Part shown: one piece after another, positions 33,354-42,150 of the stretch
How positions within the stretch are numbered: the first letter of the stretch is position 1
Layout: every line of letters starts with the position of its first letter
Assembly: GCF_001708445.1 (NCBI RefSeq)
Contig: NZ_CP015637.1
Location: 2,295,001-2,359,000 of the forward strand
Length of the DNA: 64,000 bases
Origin: Pseudomonas fluorescens
GTDB taxonomy: Bacteria; Pseudomonadota; Gammaproteobacteria; Pseudomonadales; Pseudomonadaceae
Direction: 5' to 3'
Program-made: the position numbers and the translations under genes
The notes under the pieces: model-generated
The model's input: the letters and a program-made list of their open reading frames with translations, nothing else
What the model was told of the DNA's origin: nothing
The model's database searches: none

Positions 33354-34352
33354 TTACTCCACCCGCAATACAATCTTGCCGATATGGTCCCCACCTTCCA
33401 TCCGTGCATGGGCCTGGGCGGCGTCGGTGTATTCGTACACCTTGTCGATGATCGGCAGGCACCGCCCGGCCTCCAGCACCGGCCACACATATTCGCGCAG
33501 TTGCTGGGCGATCGCGGCTTTCTCATCCTTGGTGCGCGCGCGCAACAGCGAGCCGGTGATCACCGCGCGCTTGCCGAGAATGCTCAGCAGGTCGACATCA
33601 TTGGCCTTGGCGCCGCCGAGGAAGCCCAGCATCACCAGGTGACCGTCCATGGCCAGGGCCTTGAGATTGTTGTTGAGGTACGAGCCGCCCATGATGTCGA
33701 GGATCACGTCCACGCCCTGGCCGTCGGTCTGTTGCGCGATGACCTCGGCAAAATCCTGCTCGCGATAATTGATCGGCTCGCCGCCAAGCTGGGCAATGGC
33801 CGCGCATTTGTCGGCGCTGCCGGCGGTGGCGAAGGCCTGGATACCGAACTCGCGGCAGAGCATCAAGGCGGTGGTGCCGATGCCGCTGCTGCCACCGTGG
33901 ATCAACACGCGCTGGCCGGTGTGCGCGCCGCCAAGGCCGAACAGGTTGGCCCACACGGTGAAGAAGGTTTCCGGTATGGCAGCGGCTTGAATCCAGTCCA
34001 TGCCGGCGGGGATCGGCAGCGCCTGGCTGGCGGGCACCGTGCAGAACTGCGCATAGCCGCCGCCGTTGGTCAGGGCGCAGACCTTATCGCCCAGGGCGTA
34101 TTCGGTCACGCCGTCGCCCAGCGCGGCGACTTCCCCTGCCACTTCCAGGCCAGGCAGCGGGTTCATGCCAGGTTTCATCGGGTACTTGCCGGCGCGTTGC
34201 AGGGCGTCGGGGCGGTTGACCCCGGCCGCATGCACGCGAATCAGGATCTCGCCGGGGCCCGCCACCGGTACATCTGCGCGGCGCGGCTGCAGCACCTCGG
34301 GGCCACCGGGGGTGGTGATTTCGATCAGGGTCATTTCTTTCGGGAGCGTCAT
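33354..34352 (-). CDS. Quinone oxidoreductase, zinc-independent MDR family
   Basis: 332 residues. MDR features: IEITTPGGPEVLQPRRADVPVAGPGEILIRVHAAGVNRPDALQRAGKYP, the NADPH motif VLIHGGSSGIGTTALMLCREFG, and no structural-zinc cysteines. QOR/NADPH:quinone reductase branch (PIG3-like). ATG overlaps the upstream MFS stop by four bases (ATGA), so the two genes are coupled. Physiological substrate unknown. Confidence 0.9.
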   Translation of the reverse strand: MTLPKEMTLIEITTPGGPEVLQPRRADVPVAGPGEILIRVHAAGVNRPDALQRAGKYPMKPGMNPLPGLEVAGEVAALGDGVTEYALGDKVCALTNGGGYAQFCTVPASQALPIPAGMDWIQAAAIPETFFTVWANLFGLGGAHTGQRVLIHGGSSGIGTTALMLCREFGIQAFATAGSADKCAAIAQLGGEPINYREQDFAEVIAQQTDGQGVDVILDIMGGSYLNNNLKALAMDGHLVMLGFLGGAKANDVDLLSILGKRAVITGSLLRARTKDEKAAIAQQLREYVWPVLEAGRCLPIIDKVYEYTDAAQAHARMEGGDHIGKIVLRVE

Positions 34353-35581
34353 TTCAGATTACCTGCAGCGATGAGCGTATGGGGTGGGACCGCGGCGGAC
34401 GGTCGGCGGTTCAGCAGGCGCATGCCCAGTTCGAGTGCCAGGGCAACCACTATCGCCCCGGCGGCGATCATGAACAACCACCCATGCTGGCCACCGCTGA
34501 AGTTGAACAGGGCGGAATAGGCAAACCCCGAGAGCGCCTGGAAAGTGGCAAAGGAGACCGTGGCACGGCTCCACGCGACCTGCTGCTGATGATGGCTGGG
34601 GATCAGTTCATGCACCCGTGCCAGCGCCAACGGCACAATGCCCGGCGGGAAAGAACCGAGGAGCACCGCGAGTACCGCCAGGGCCGTCAACGAGCCGGCA
34701 AACGGCAACGACCCGACCGCTATCGCCTGCACCACCAGCACCACGCGAATGCTCAAGCGCGCGCCCAGTTTGTCTGCGAGGAACCCGTAAGTGACCGGCC
34801 CCACAATCGAACCCAGGCCGTACATCACCCAGATCATCGCGCCGATATGCGCCCCGGCCCCCAGGCCACGGGCCACGTAATCCACCAGGAACACCATCGC
34901 CGGTACCAGCCCTGCGGCCATAAAGGCGTACTGGGCGAACAGCAGGTACACCCCGGATGGCGTCGCGACGGCCGGGCCGGAGGGCCGCGCATCTTCATGC
35001 AGCGTGCCCGAAGGCCAGGCGAACCAGCTGGCGGCGGTCAGCACCACGGCCAACAGGCCCAGGCCGAACCAGGTCTGCTGCAAGCCCAGGCTCAGCAGCG
35101 GGGGGACTATCGTGCCGGAGCCGGCGATGCCCAGGCCAATGCCGAGGAAGATCGCCCCACTGGCCAGGCCCCGACGTGCGGCCGGTACATGGGGCAACAC
35201 GGTCGCGGCCACCAGCACCATGATCGCGCCACCGGCAATCCCCGACAGCAGGCGCCAGGCGAAGAACCACACTACCGACAGCGGGAAGCCACAGGCAAAG
35301 AACGCGAGGGTCACCGCCAGCATCATGAGGCGCAGCGCGGTCCTGTTCGAGGTGCGCTGGGCGATAGGCCGGCCGATCAGCGCGCCGATCAGGTAACCCA
35401 CCAGGTTGGCGGCGCCGAGGTACACCACATCATTAGCGCTGAACCAGTGGGCCTGGATCAGCGATGGAATCAACGGCGTGTAGGCGAAGCGCGCCAGGCC
35501 GATGCTGACCAGGCTGGCACACAGGCCGGCGAAAATCGGCAGCCACAAGGCCGTGCGAGAGGGGGGATGAGTGTCGGGCAT
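34349..35581 (-). CDS. YbfB/YjiJ family MFS transporter
   Basis: 410 residues, 12 helices: LPIFAGLCASLVSIGLARFAYTPLIPSLIQAHWFS is the YbfB/YjiJ opening, and NLVGYLIGALIGRPIAQRTSNRTALR is the conserved helix 2-3 loop. Start 35581 has AGGA nine bases upstream. Precedes the quinone oxidoreductase in the same operon. Exported or imported compound unknown. Divergent from the LysR gene at 35693. Confidence 0.88.
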   Translation of the reverse strand: MPDTHPPSRTALWLPIFAGLCASLVSIGLARFAYTPLIPSLIQAHWFSANDVVYLGAANLVGYLIGALIGRPIAQRTSNRTALRLMMLAVTLAFFACGFPLSVVWFFAWRLLSGIAGGAIMVLVAATVLPHVPAARRGLASGAIFLGIGLGIAGSGTIVPPLLSLGLQQTWFGLGLLAVVLTAASWFAWPSGTLHEDARPSGPAVATPSGVYLLFAQYAFMAAGLVPAMVFLVDYVARGLGAGAHIGAMIWVMYGLGSIVGPVTYGFLADKLGARLSIRVVLVVQAIAVGSLPFAGSLTALAVLAVLLGSFPPGIVPLALARVHELIPSHHQQQVAWSRATVSFATFQALSGFAYSALFNFSGGQHGWLFMIAAGAIVVALALELGMRLLNRRPSAAVPPHTLIAAGNLK

Positions 35582-35692
35582 GACGGTGGTCCTGGGTATT
35601 TTCTCTGGCGCCCAGCATATCCAGGTTTTTCGATGCAATAATGCAGCGATTACGCGTCATGGCGATGCAGATATGCAGCACAAGGAGGCAGC

Positions 35693-36568
35693 ATGAATTG
35701 GGATGACGCACGGGTGTTCCTGGCGGTGTGCCGCGAGTCGACATTACGCGGTGCCGCGCGGGTGCTTGGGGTCGACCAGGCCACGGTCGGGCGGCGGGTC
35801 AACGCCCTGGAAAAGGCCTTGGGCGCGACGTTGTTCCTGCGCACCTCCGAGGGCTATGCATTGACCGCCGTTGGCGAGGCCGCCTTGCTCTCGGTGGAAA
35901 AAATGGAACGCTCGGCCCTGGATCTCCAGCGCCAGATCCAAGGCCTGGACGACCGCCTGACCGGCATTGTGCGGGTCAGCAGCACCGACTCCCTGGCCAT
36001 CGACTTCCTGATCCCGGCGATCGCCCGGCTGCACCATCAGCACCCCGACGTGCGTGTGCAACTGGACGCTTCCACCCAGTTCCTCAGCCTGGCCAAGCGT
36101 GAAACCGACATCGCTGTGCGCAACATCCGCCCGGACAGCCCCGACCTGATCGCCCGGCGTATCGCGCGTTGGCCGGTGGGCCTGTTCGCTTCACAGGCGT
36201 ATGTCGACCGCCACGGTGTGCCGGAGCCGGGCAGTCTGTTCGAAGGCCATGACCTGGTGGTCTACCAGCCGTACCTGCAAACCCAGAAGGACATGAGCCT
36301 GGTGTCCGAACCCTTGGGCCGTGGGCGCATTGTGGCCGCGTTGAGTTCCAGCCTGCTGGTACGCCGCTCGATTGCCGCCGGCATCGGTATCGGTGAAATC
36401 CCGGTGCCGACCGGCCAGATGGACGGCCTGGTGCGTGTGTGGCCGGAGCGTACGCGGCCCTTGCCGTATGACGTGTGGCTGGTGACCCATGCCGACTTGC
36501 GCCACACCGCGCGGGTACGGGCGGTGATCGACGAGATCGTCGCCGGGTTTTCCGGCACCGGGGAGTAA
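35693..36568 (+). CDS. LysR family transcriptional regulator
   Basis: 291 residues. Winged helix at the N terminus (MNWDDARVFLAVCRESTLRGAARVLGVDQATVGRRVNALEKALGATLFLRTSEG) and a substrate-binding domain. Strong ribosome site AAGGAGG six bases before ATG. Likely regulates the divergent MFS-quinone oxidoreductase pair. Ligand unknown. Confidence 0.92.
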   Translation: MNWDDARVFLAVCRESTLRGAARVLGVDQATVGRRVNALEKALGATLFLRTSEGYALTAVGEAALLSVEKMERSALDLQRQIQGLDDRLTGIVRVSSTDSLAIDFLIPAIARLHHQHPDVRVQLDASTQFLSLAKRETDIAVRNIRPDSPDLIARRIARWPVGLFASQAYVDRHGVPEPGSLFEGHDLVVYQPYLQTQKDMSLVSEPLGRGRIVAALSSSLLVRRSIAAGIGIGEIPVPTGQMDGLVRVWPERTRPLPYDVWLVTHADLRHTARVRAVIDEIVAGFSGTGE

Positions 36569-36649
36569 GGTCAGCACACGGTTGCAAGCGTGCGCAGCGC
36601 TCTGCGGACACAATCGACGTCGATAACGTGTCAACCCACCGGAGCGCAT

Positions 36650-37036
36650 ATGAACGAATCAAGACACCAGGACATCGGGCTGTTATTTCTGCGGGTCAGC
36701 GGGGCGCTGTTCCTGCTGTGGGTGCATGGCCTGCCCAAATTGCTCAACTACAGCGAGCAGTTGAAGCTGATCGAAGACCCGTTTCACCTCGGCGCCCATG
36801 TCACCCTGCTGCTGGCGATATTCGCCGAAGTGCTGTGCCCGCTGCTGATTATCGCCGGGGTGCTGGTGCGCCTGGCGTGCCTGCCGATCCTGGCGGTGCT
36901 GTTGATTGCGATGGTGGTGGTGCATCCGGAGTGGACGTTGCTGGAAGGGCAATTCGGCTGGCTGCTGTTGATCATTTTCACCAGCATCCTGATTGCCGGG
37001 CCAGGTCGCCTGGCGCTGGAAAAAAAGGCCGGTTAA
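36650..37036 (+). CDS. DoxX family membrane protein
   Basis: 128 residues with four hydrophobic helices: DIGLLFLRVSGALFLLWVHGLPKL, HVTLLLAIFAEVLCPLLIIAGVLVRLACLPILAVLLIAMVVVH and FGWLLLIIFTSILI. DoxX/YphA-like proteins are linked to redox stress and membrane quinones. ATG 36650 follows CCGGAGCGCAT. It lies after the LysR gene and before a REPIN, possibly in one transcript. Confidence 0.87.
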   Translation: MNESRHQDIGLLFLRVSGALFLLWVHGLPKLLNYSEQLKLIEDPFHLGAHVTLLLAIFAEVLCPLLIIAGVLVRLACLPILAVLLIAMVVVHPEWTLLEGQFGWLLLIIFTSILIAGPGRLALEKKAG

Positions 37037-37046
37037 ACCCTGCCCT

Positions 37047-37146
37047 TGTAGGAGCGAGCTTGCTCGCGAAGAACCCAAGAGCGACGCGTTAAATCTGATT
37101 GACTGCGTCATCGTTGACGATCTTCGCGAGCAAGCTTGCTCCTACA
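37047..37146. repeat. REPIN between doxX and hydrolase genes
   Basis: Inverted REP pair (37047-37070 and 37123-37146) of the TAGGAGCGAGCTTGCTCG type with a loop of about 50 bp, between convergent genes. Confidence 0.92.
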
Positions 37147-37181
37147 GGGCACTAGCGTTCCGGCCAAAGGAGCGGGGTGTT

Positions 37182-38000
37182 TCAGCGATTGAGGAACGCC
37201 AGCAGGTCCTCGTTCAAGGCTTGGGTGTGGGTCACGGCAAACCCGTGTGGCGCATCCTTGTACACCTTCAACTTGGCACCCTTGATCATCTCGGCCGCCA
37301 CCTTGCCGGTGGTCTCGAACGGCACGATCTGGTCGCCGTCACCGTGGATCACCAGGGTCGGTACGTCGATCTTGGCCATGTCCGGGCGGAAGTCGGTCTC
37401 GGAGAATGCACTGACGCAATCCACGGTCGACTTGAGGGACGCCAGCATGGCGATCTGCAGGGTCTGGGCCAGCGTACCTTCGGAAACGGTCTGGCCCTTG
37501 TTGATGCCGAAGAACGGCGTGTTGAAGTCCGCGATGAACTGCGCACGGTCTTTGAGCAACCCGGCCTTGATACCGTCGAACACTTCGCTCGGCACGCCTT
37601 GTGGGTAATCCGCCTGCTGGCCGAAGATCGGCGTCACGGCGCCCAACAGCACCAGGCCGGCCACCCGTGCACTGCCGTGGCGGGCGATGTAGCGGGCCAC
37701 GTCACCGCCGCCCATGGAGAAGCCCACCAGGGTCACGTCCTTGAGGTCCAGGTGTTCGATCAACTGCGCGATGTCGTCAGCGAAGGTGTTGTAGTCGTTA
37801 CCGGTCCACGGCTGGTCAGAGCGCCCGAAGCCACGGCGGTCAAATGCGATAGTGCGAAAACCACGGCTGCTCAGGTATTCCATCTGGTATTCCCACATGT
37901 CGGCATCCAGCGGCCAGCCGTGGCTGAACAGCACCGGTTTACCGCTGCCCCAGTCCTTGAAATAGATCTGGGTACCGTCTTTGGCTACGAATGTGCTCAT
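37182..38000 (-). CDS. Alpha/beta hydrolase, non-heme chloroperoxidase/arylesterase type
   Basis: 272 residues. Catalytic Ser95 in GFSMGGG, oxyanion segment FSHGWPLDADMWEYQ, Asp in VIHGDGDQIVP and His in DAPHGFAV. This arrangement fits bacterial perhydrolases/esterases (cofactor-free haloperoxidase). Start preceded by AAGGAG. No signal peptide. Confidence 0.92.
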   Translation of the reverse strand: MSTFVAKDGTQIYFKDWGSGKPVLFSHGWPLDADMWEYQMEYLSSRGFRTIAFDRRGFGRSDQPWTGNDYNTFADDIAQLIEHLDLKDVTLVGFSMGGGDVARYIARHGSARVAGLVLLGAVTPIFGQQADYPQGVPSEVFDGIKAGLLKDRAQFIADFNTPFFGINKGQTVSEGTLAQTLQIAMLASLKSTVDCVSAFSETDFRPDMAKIDVPTLVIHGDGDQIVPFETTGKVAAEMIKGAKLKVYKDAPHGFAVTHTQALNEDLLAFLNR

Positions 38001-38089
38001 GGAAAAACTCCTTGGTTGAGGGACTGGACATCAGCCTCACTATTGCCCGAAACCGGGCCAGGGGCTTGTACGGGTGTGCTTGCCTGGGG

Positions 38090-39481
38090 TCACCAACTGA
38101 ACTTGAGCTCGACCCCCAGGTAGTTGCTGTCATCGCCGCCGGCGTCGCGCAACGTGCGGCCGACCGCGTAATGCACCGCTTCAACCGCACCGGTGAGGTT
38201 CGGCGTAAACACGTAGTCGGTGCGCAATTGACCGTAGGCACCGGTCCAGCGTCCACCCTGGCCTGCGGTGCCGGCGACTGGCAGGTTCGGTTGCGTGTAC
38301 ACCGCATCGCTGGTGGTCTGGCGCCACAGCAGGCCGACGGCGGTCTGCACGCTGAGCTTGTCGATGGGCTTGACGGTGATCGACGGTTTGACGTGAATCA
38401 GGTTGCTGTAGCCCGTATAGCCGGCCAGGGAAAAATAGTAGCCGTTGGGGAACAGCGGGTTGAACGTGCCGACTGTACCGTCACCGGTCTTACGGTCGCC
38501 CGAGGCGATGTCCAGTTGCAGGCCGATGCGCGGTTTCCACGTCACGCTGTCGAAGGTGTATCCCGTGCGGCTGCCGCCGGCCCAGGCGCGAATATCCTTG
38601 TTGCCCACCGAGCCGCTTTGCAGCATGGCTTCAATGTCCCAGTCGAACCCCTGGGCCGTGCCGCCCAGGCGTGCATCCAGCAGGTGGCGGGTTTCATCGC
38701 CGTCCGCATCCAGATAGTGCGCAGCGCTGCGCTCGTACACGCCGTAGTAGGCCGACAGCTCATTCTTGCCGCCCACCAGCCGCTCGACCCGCAGCATGTG
38801 GAAGCGCGCGTCACTGTTGGATTTGTCGTCGAAGTGCCGCTCGTCCTGATACTGCACCGGCTGGCTGGCAATCCCGATAAAGCGCCAGTTGGACGTTTCC
38901 CAATCGGCCCACAATGCATCGAAGGATTGCCGCACGTTCGGGCCGTCCCGCGATGAGATGAAACGCTGCAAGTCGAAGGCAAAGTCCTGGCGCCCGACAC
39001 GCGCCTTGAGCGTGCCGCTGCTGAAGGCGTTGACGTATTCGGCAAAGGCCAGGCGCAAATCGACGCGGTTCTGGTCGGCGCCGCCGACCGTGGTCTTGTC
39101 GTAGGCGCGTGCATCTTCCAGTTGGGTGAAGAGCCGCCAGTTTTCGTTCAAGTGCAGGTCGGCGTGCACCTGGAAGCGCTGGATCAGGTAGCTGTCACGC
39201 TTGACGCCCTTCACCCCAAAACCATTGGCATCGTTCATCTCGAAGCGCTCGCGCAACGTCGCCCCCAATGACAAATAGGTGAACGGGTTGGCGCTGGACA
39301 GCGGGATGTACTTCAAGCTGTCCAGCGGTTGGGTGCGCAGCGCCGGGTCTTGGAGCACCGACCAGTCTTCCTGCCAGCGGTTGGTCTTGATGGCCGGTCG
39401 TGTCGGTTGATCGTCGGCGTGGGCGCTGCCGATCAGCAGCGGCCACAGCACGGCCAGGCCCCAGCCTGTGCGGCCAATCAT
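38090..39481 (-). CDS. Outer-membrane porin of the alginate-export (AlgE-like) family
   Basis: 463 residues with a signal peptide (MIGRTGWGLAVLWPLLIGSAHA) and alternating amphipathic strands (TYLSLGATLRERFEMNDAN, SYLIQRFQVHADLHLNENWRLFTQLEDARAYD, LKARVGRQDFAFDLQRFISSRDGPNVRQSFD) ending in an aromatic residue (ELKFSW). No alginate synthesis genes are nearby; family members also act as sugar/organic-acid channels. It overlaps the secreted VOC gene by four bases, so the two form an operon. Confidence 0.85.
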   Translation of the reverse strand: MIGRTGWGLAVLWPLLIGSAHADDQPTRPAIKTNRWQEDWSVLQDPALRTQPLDSLKYIPLSSANPFTYLSLGATLRERFEMNDANGFGVKGVKRDSYLIQRFQVHADLHLNENWRLFTQLEDARAYDKTTVGGADQNRVDLRLAFAEYVNAFSSGTLKARVGRQDFAFDLQRFISSRDGPNVRQSFDALWADWETSNWRFIGIASQPVQYQDERHFDDKSNSDARFHMLRVERLVGGKNELSAYYGVYERSAAHYLDADGDETRHLLDARLGGTAQGFDWDIEAMLQSGSVGNKDIRAWAGGSRTGYTFDSVTWKPRIGLQLDIASGDRKTGDGTVGTFNPLFPNGYYFSLAGYTGYSNLIHVKPSITVKPIDKLSVQTAVGLLWRQTTSDAVYTQPNLPVAGTAGQGGRWTGAYGQLRTDYVFTPNLTGAVEAVHYAVGRTLRDAGGDDSNYLGVELKFSW

Positions 39482-40374
39482 TTTGCAGCGAGGAGCTGGT
39501 GAATTTCCGCGACGTAGCCGCCGGGGAATTCAACCACGGCGCTGCGGCGGCCCTTGCTGTCAAAGGCCGGCACCAGGACCTTGGCGCCGGAACCGGTGGC
39601 CTTGCCCAGGGTAGCCGTCAGGTCAGGCACTTGATAACCGGTGGTCTCATGGCCGAAGGGGTAGGGCAGTTGGCCGTTGGTGACCAGCACCGCCATGCGT
39701 CCGAACGGTGACTCGATATCGACGCGGCGGTACGTGCCAGTGGCCTGGCCCACATCGGCGCCGGGCGCATGCTTGTCATCGGCCAGCACCTTGCCGTGGG
39801 AGAAGCCCAGGAACGATTTGATAAAGGCATCGGCGCGCTCGGTGGACAGGTACACGCGGTTTTCCGGCACGGTCTGGAACGCCGCGTAGGCCGGGGTCTT
39901 GGTGTGCCAGTAGAGCTGCATGTTCACGCCACCCGGCCATTGCACCACGGCGTCACGCCCGATCGGGTCCGGGAAGTCGCTGACGATAACGGCAGCGCCG
40001 TTTTCCCGCGCGGCTTTGAGTGCAACGTCCATGTCCTTGACCAGGTAGCCGTTGCGTTCCTGGCCAAAAGGGTGCGGGATAGGCGTGGTGAAACCGAACA
40101 GCGACACCGTGCCCGCCGGCGTCTGCAGCAGTTGCGAGGTGGTACTGCTCGGCACCGGCAGCACGTTCACCACTACCTGGGGCGTGCTTTTGCCGCCGAA
40201 GGTGGCGAGGAAACTCTGGGTGAAACGGTCCACATCCGCCGGGGCCACATAGACGTGGCTGGTGTCGTATTGTGGCGCCACGGCCACGCTCGGGGTTGCC
40301 GCGAAGGCATTGCCCATCATTGCGCCCGCCAGCAGCGTCAATGCCAAAGATACCTTGATTGCTTTGCTACGCAT
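39478..40374 (-). CDS. Exported VOC/glyoxalase-superfamily protein
   Basis: 298 residues from MRSKAIKVS; GGAG is eight bases upstream of this ATG and only two from the earlier one. Signal peptide (LALTLLAGAMMGNAFA). Two beta-alpha-beta-beta-beta modules of the VOC superfamily (SHVYVAPADVDRFTQSFLATFGG, NRVYLSTERADAFIKSFLGFSHG). Likely periplasmic; metal or substrate not identified. Coupled to the porin gene by ATGA overlap. Confidence 0.82.
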   Translation of the reverse strand: MRSKAIKVSLALTLLAGAMMGNAFAATPSVAVAPQYDTSHVYVAPADVDRFTQSFLATFGGKSTPQVVVNVLPVPSSTTSQLLQTPAGTVSLFGFTTPIPHPFGQERNGYLVKDMDVALKAARENGAAVIVSDFPDPIGRDAVVQWPGGVNMQLYWHTKTPAYAAFQTVPENRVYLSTERADAFIKSFLGFSHGKVLADDKHAPGADVGQATGTYRRVDIESPFGRMAVLVTNGQLPYPFGHETTGYQVPDLTATLGKATGSGAKVLVPAFDSKGRRSAVVEFPGGYVAEIHQLLAAK

Positions 40375-40521
40375 GCCCATTCTCCAGCACTTCTACGCGA
40401 TTGAAAGCCGTGAGGTTAGGCGCAGGGACGCGATGGAAATTGTACAGACGTGCTCGGTTGAACGGTTCAGCGTCTATGCTGGTCCACTGACCTCTACCGT
40501 CAGATCACACAGGTGAACGAA

Positions 40522-41589
40522 ATGGCCAAGACATACAGTTACGCCGCCCAGAACGCCAAGGATGCCCTCAAGCCCTTTACTTTCGAGCGCCGCGCGCCGG
40601 GGGCGGATGACGTACAGATCGACATTCTCTACTGCGGCGTGTGCCACTCCGACCTGCACACCGTGCGCAACGAGTGGAACAACACCCTTTACCCTTCGGT
40701 GCCCGGCCATGAAATCGTCGGCCGCGTGACGGCGGTGGGTGGCAATGTGAGCAAGTTCAAGGTCGGCGACCTCGCCGGTGTCGGCTGCATGGTCGACAGC
40801 TGCCAGCACTGCGCCTCTTGCGCCGAGGGCGAGGAGCAATATTGCGAGAACGGTTTTACCGGCACCTACAACGGCCCGGTGTTTGGCGGGGAGAACACCT
40901 TCGGGGGCTACTCGGACAATATCGTGGTCAAGGAGAAGTTCGTGCTGCGTATCTCCCACGATGACACTAATCTGGCGGCCGTGGCGCCGCTGCTGTGCGC
41001 CGGCATCACCACCTATTCGCCGCTGCATCACTGGAAGGTCGGTCCCGGCAAGAAAGTCGGCGTGGTCGGCCTCGGGGGCCTGGGGCATATGGCGGTGAAG
41101 ATTGCCCACGCCATGGGCGCCCATGTCACCGTGTTCACCACCTCGCCGAACAAGCGCGAAGACGGCCTGCGCCTCGGTGCCGATCAGGTGGTGGTGTCGA
41201 AGAACCCGGACGAAATGGCCAAGGTCGCCAACAGCCTGGACTTCATCCTCAACACCGTCGCCGCGCCGCACAACCTCGACGCCTTCCTCAACCTGCTCAA
41301 GCGCGACGGCACCATGACCCTGGTCGGCGCCCCCGACAGCCCGCACCCGTCGCCTACGGTGTTCAACCTGATCTTCAAGCGCCGCAGCCTGGCCGGTTCG
41401 TTGATCGGCGGCATCCAGGAAACCCAGGACATGCTGGATTTCTGCGCCAGGCACGAGATTGTCTCGGACATCGAGATGATCGATATCCAGGGCATCAACG
41501 AGGCGTATGAGCGCATGCTCAAGGGCGATGTGAAGTATCGGTTCGTGATCGATATGGACAGCTTGAAAAAGGAAAGCCACGCGGCCTGA
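40522..41589 (+). CDS. Zinc NAD(P)-dependent alcohol dehydrogenase (YahK/CAD type)
   Basis: 355 residues from ATG 40522; a GTG nine bases earlier is possible. Catalytic zinc ligands CGVCHSDLHTVRNEW and GHE, structural-zinc cysteines CQHCASCAEGEEQYC, dinucleotide motif VGVVGLGGLGHMAVKIAHAMGAHV. The medium-chain dehydrogenase cinnamyl-alcohol/YahK group reduces aldehydes with NADPH. Confidence 0.93.
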   Translation: MAKTYSYAAQNAKDALKPFTFERRAPGADDVQIDILYCGVCHSDLHTVRNEWNNTLYPSVPGHEIVGRVTAVGGNVSKFKVGDLAGVGCMVDSCQHCASCAEGEEQYCENGFTGTYNGPVFGGENTFGGYSDNIVVKEKFVLRISHDDTNLAAVAPLLCAGITTYSPLHHWKVGPGKKVGVVGLGGLGHMAVKIAHAMGAHVTVFTTSPNKREDGLRLGADQVVVSKNPDEMAKVANSLDFILNTVAAPHNLDAFLNLLKRDGTMTLVGAPDSPHPSPTVFNLIFKRRSLAGSLIGGIQETQDMLDFCARHEIVSDIEMIDIQGINEAYERMLKGDVKYRFVIDMDSLKKESHAA

Positions 41590-42150
41590 AACCCGATCTC
41601 CAAACCACTGTAGAGCCTTTTTGGGAGGGGGCTTGCCCCCGATGAGCATGGGTATCTACACAATTTCCAGTGGTCTGTGGCGAGGGAGCTTGTTTCCGTG
41701 GCGGCCTTCGGGCCGACCATGTGGTTGGATTTGACCGAGTACATATCCGTTGCTGCGGTAACGGCTGCCTATGGTTCCGCTCTTACAGCGGGTCACTTTT
41801 GGAAGAGCGCCAAAAGTAACCAAAAACGCTTCGCCCCAACACTCGGCACCTCGCCTAGGCTCGGTGTGCCCGAACGCAGGCTTTGGAGCGTGGGCCGCCG
41901 TCATGGGCCATCCCTGGCCCAGGACGGCTAACCCGGCGTCCTGGTTAGCCGTCCTGGGCCAGGGATGGCCCATGACGGCGGCCCACGCTCCAAAGCCTTC
42001 GTTCGGGCACACCGAGCCTAGGCGAGGTGCCGAGTGGTGGGGCACAGACCTTTTGGTTACTTTTGGGGCTCTTTTCCAAAAGTGACCCGCCGTAAGGGCG
42101 GAACCGCCAGTGGCCGTTACCGCAGAAATGGATATGTACACAGACCCACA
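41590..42150. repeat. REPs and a near-palindromic pair of the interspersed element (copies 4 and 5)
   Basis: A REP (41624-41644) and a GTGGCGAGGGAGCTTG-type REP half precede copy 4 (41739-41936, reverse) and copy 5 (41944-42139, forward), joined tail to tail around 41938 to give a roughly 400-bp near-palindrome. Copy 4 and copy 5 have different core loops, so this is not a simple duplication. Hairpin 42087-42101 in copy 5 uses a C-G pair where copy 4 has T-A. No gene. Confidence 0.85.

Noticed and set aside
41656..42141. Small open frames inside the interspersed element (peptides containing KVTKR and GSVCPN segments)
   Set aside because: They recur only because the DNA repeats; both strands are open, no consistent start or ribosome site, and sequence change follows hairpin pairing instead of codons.
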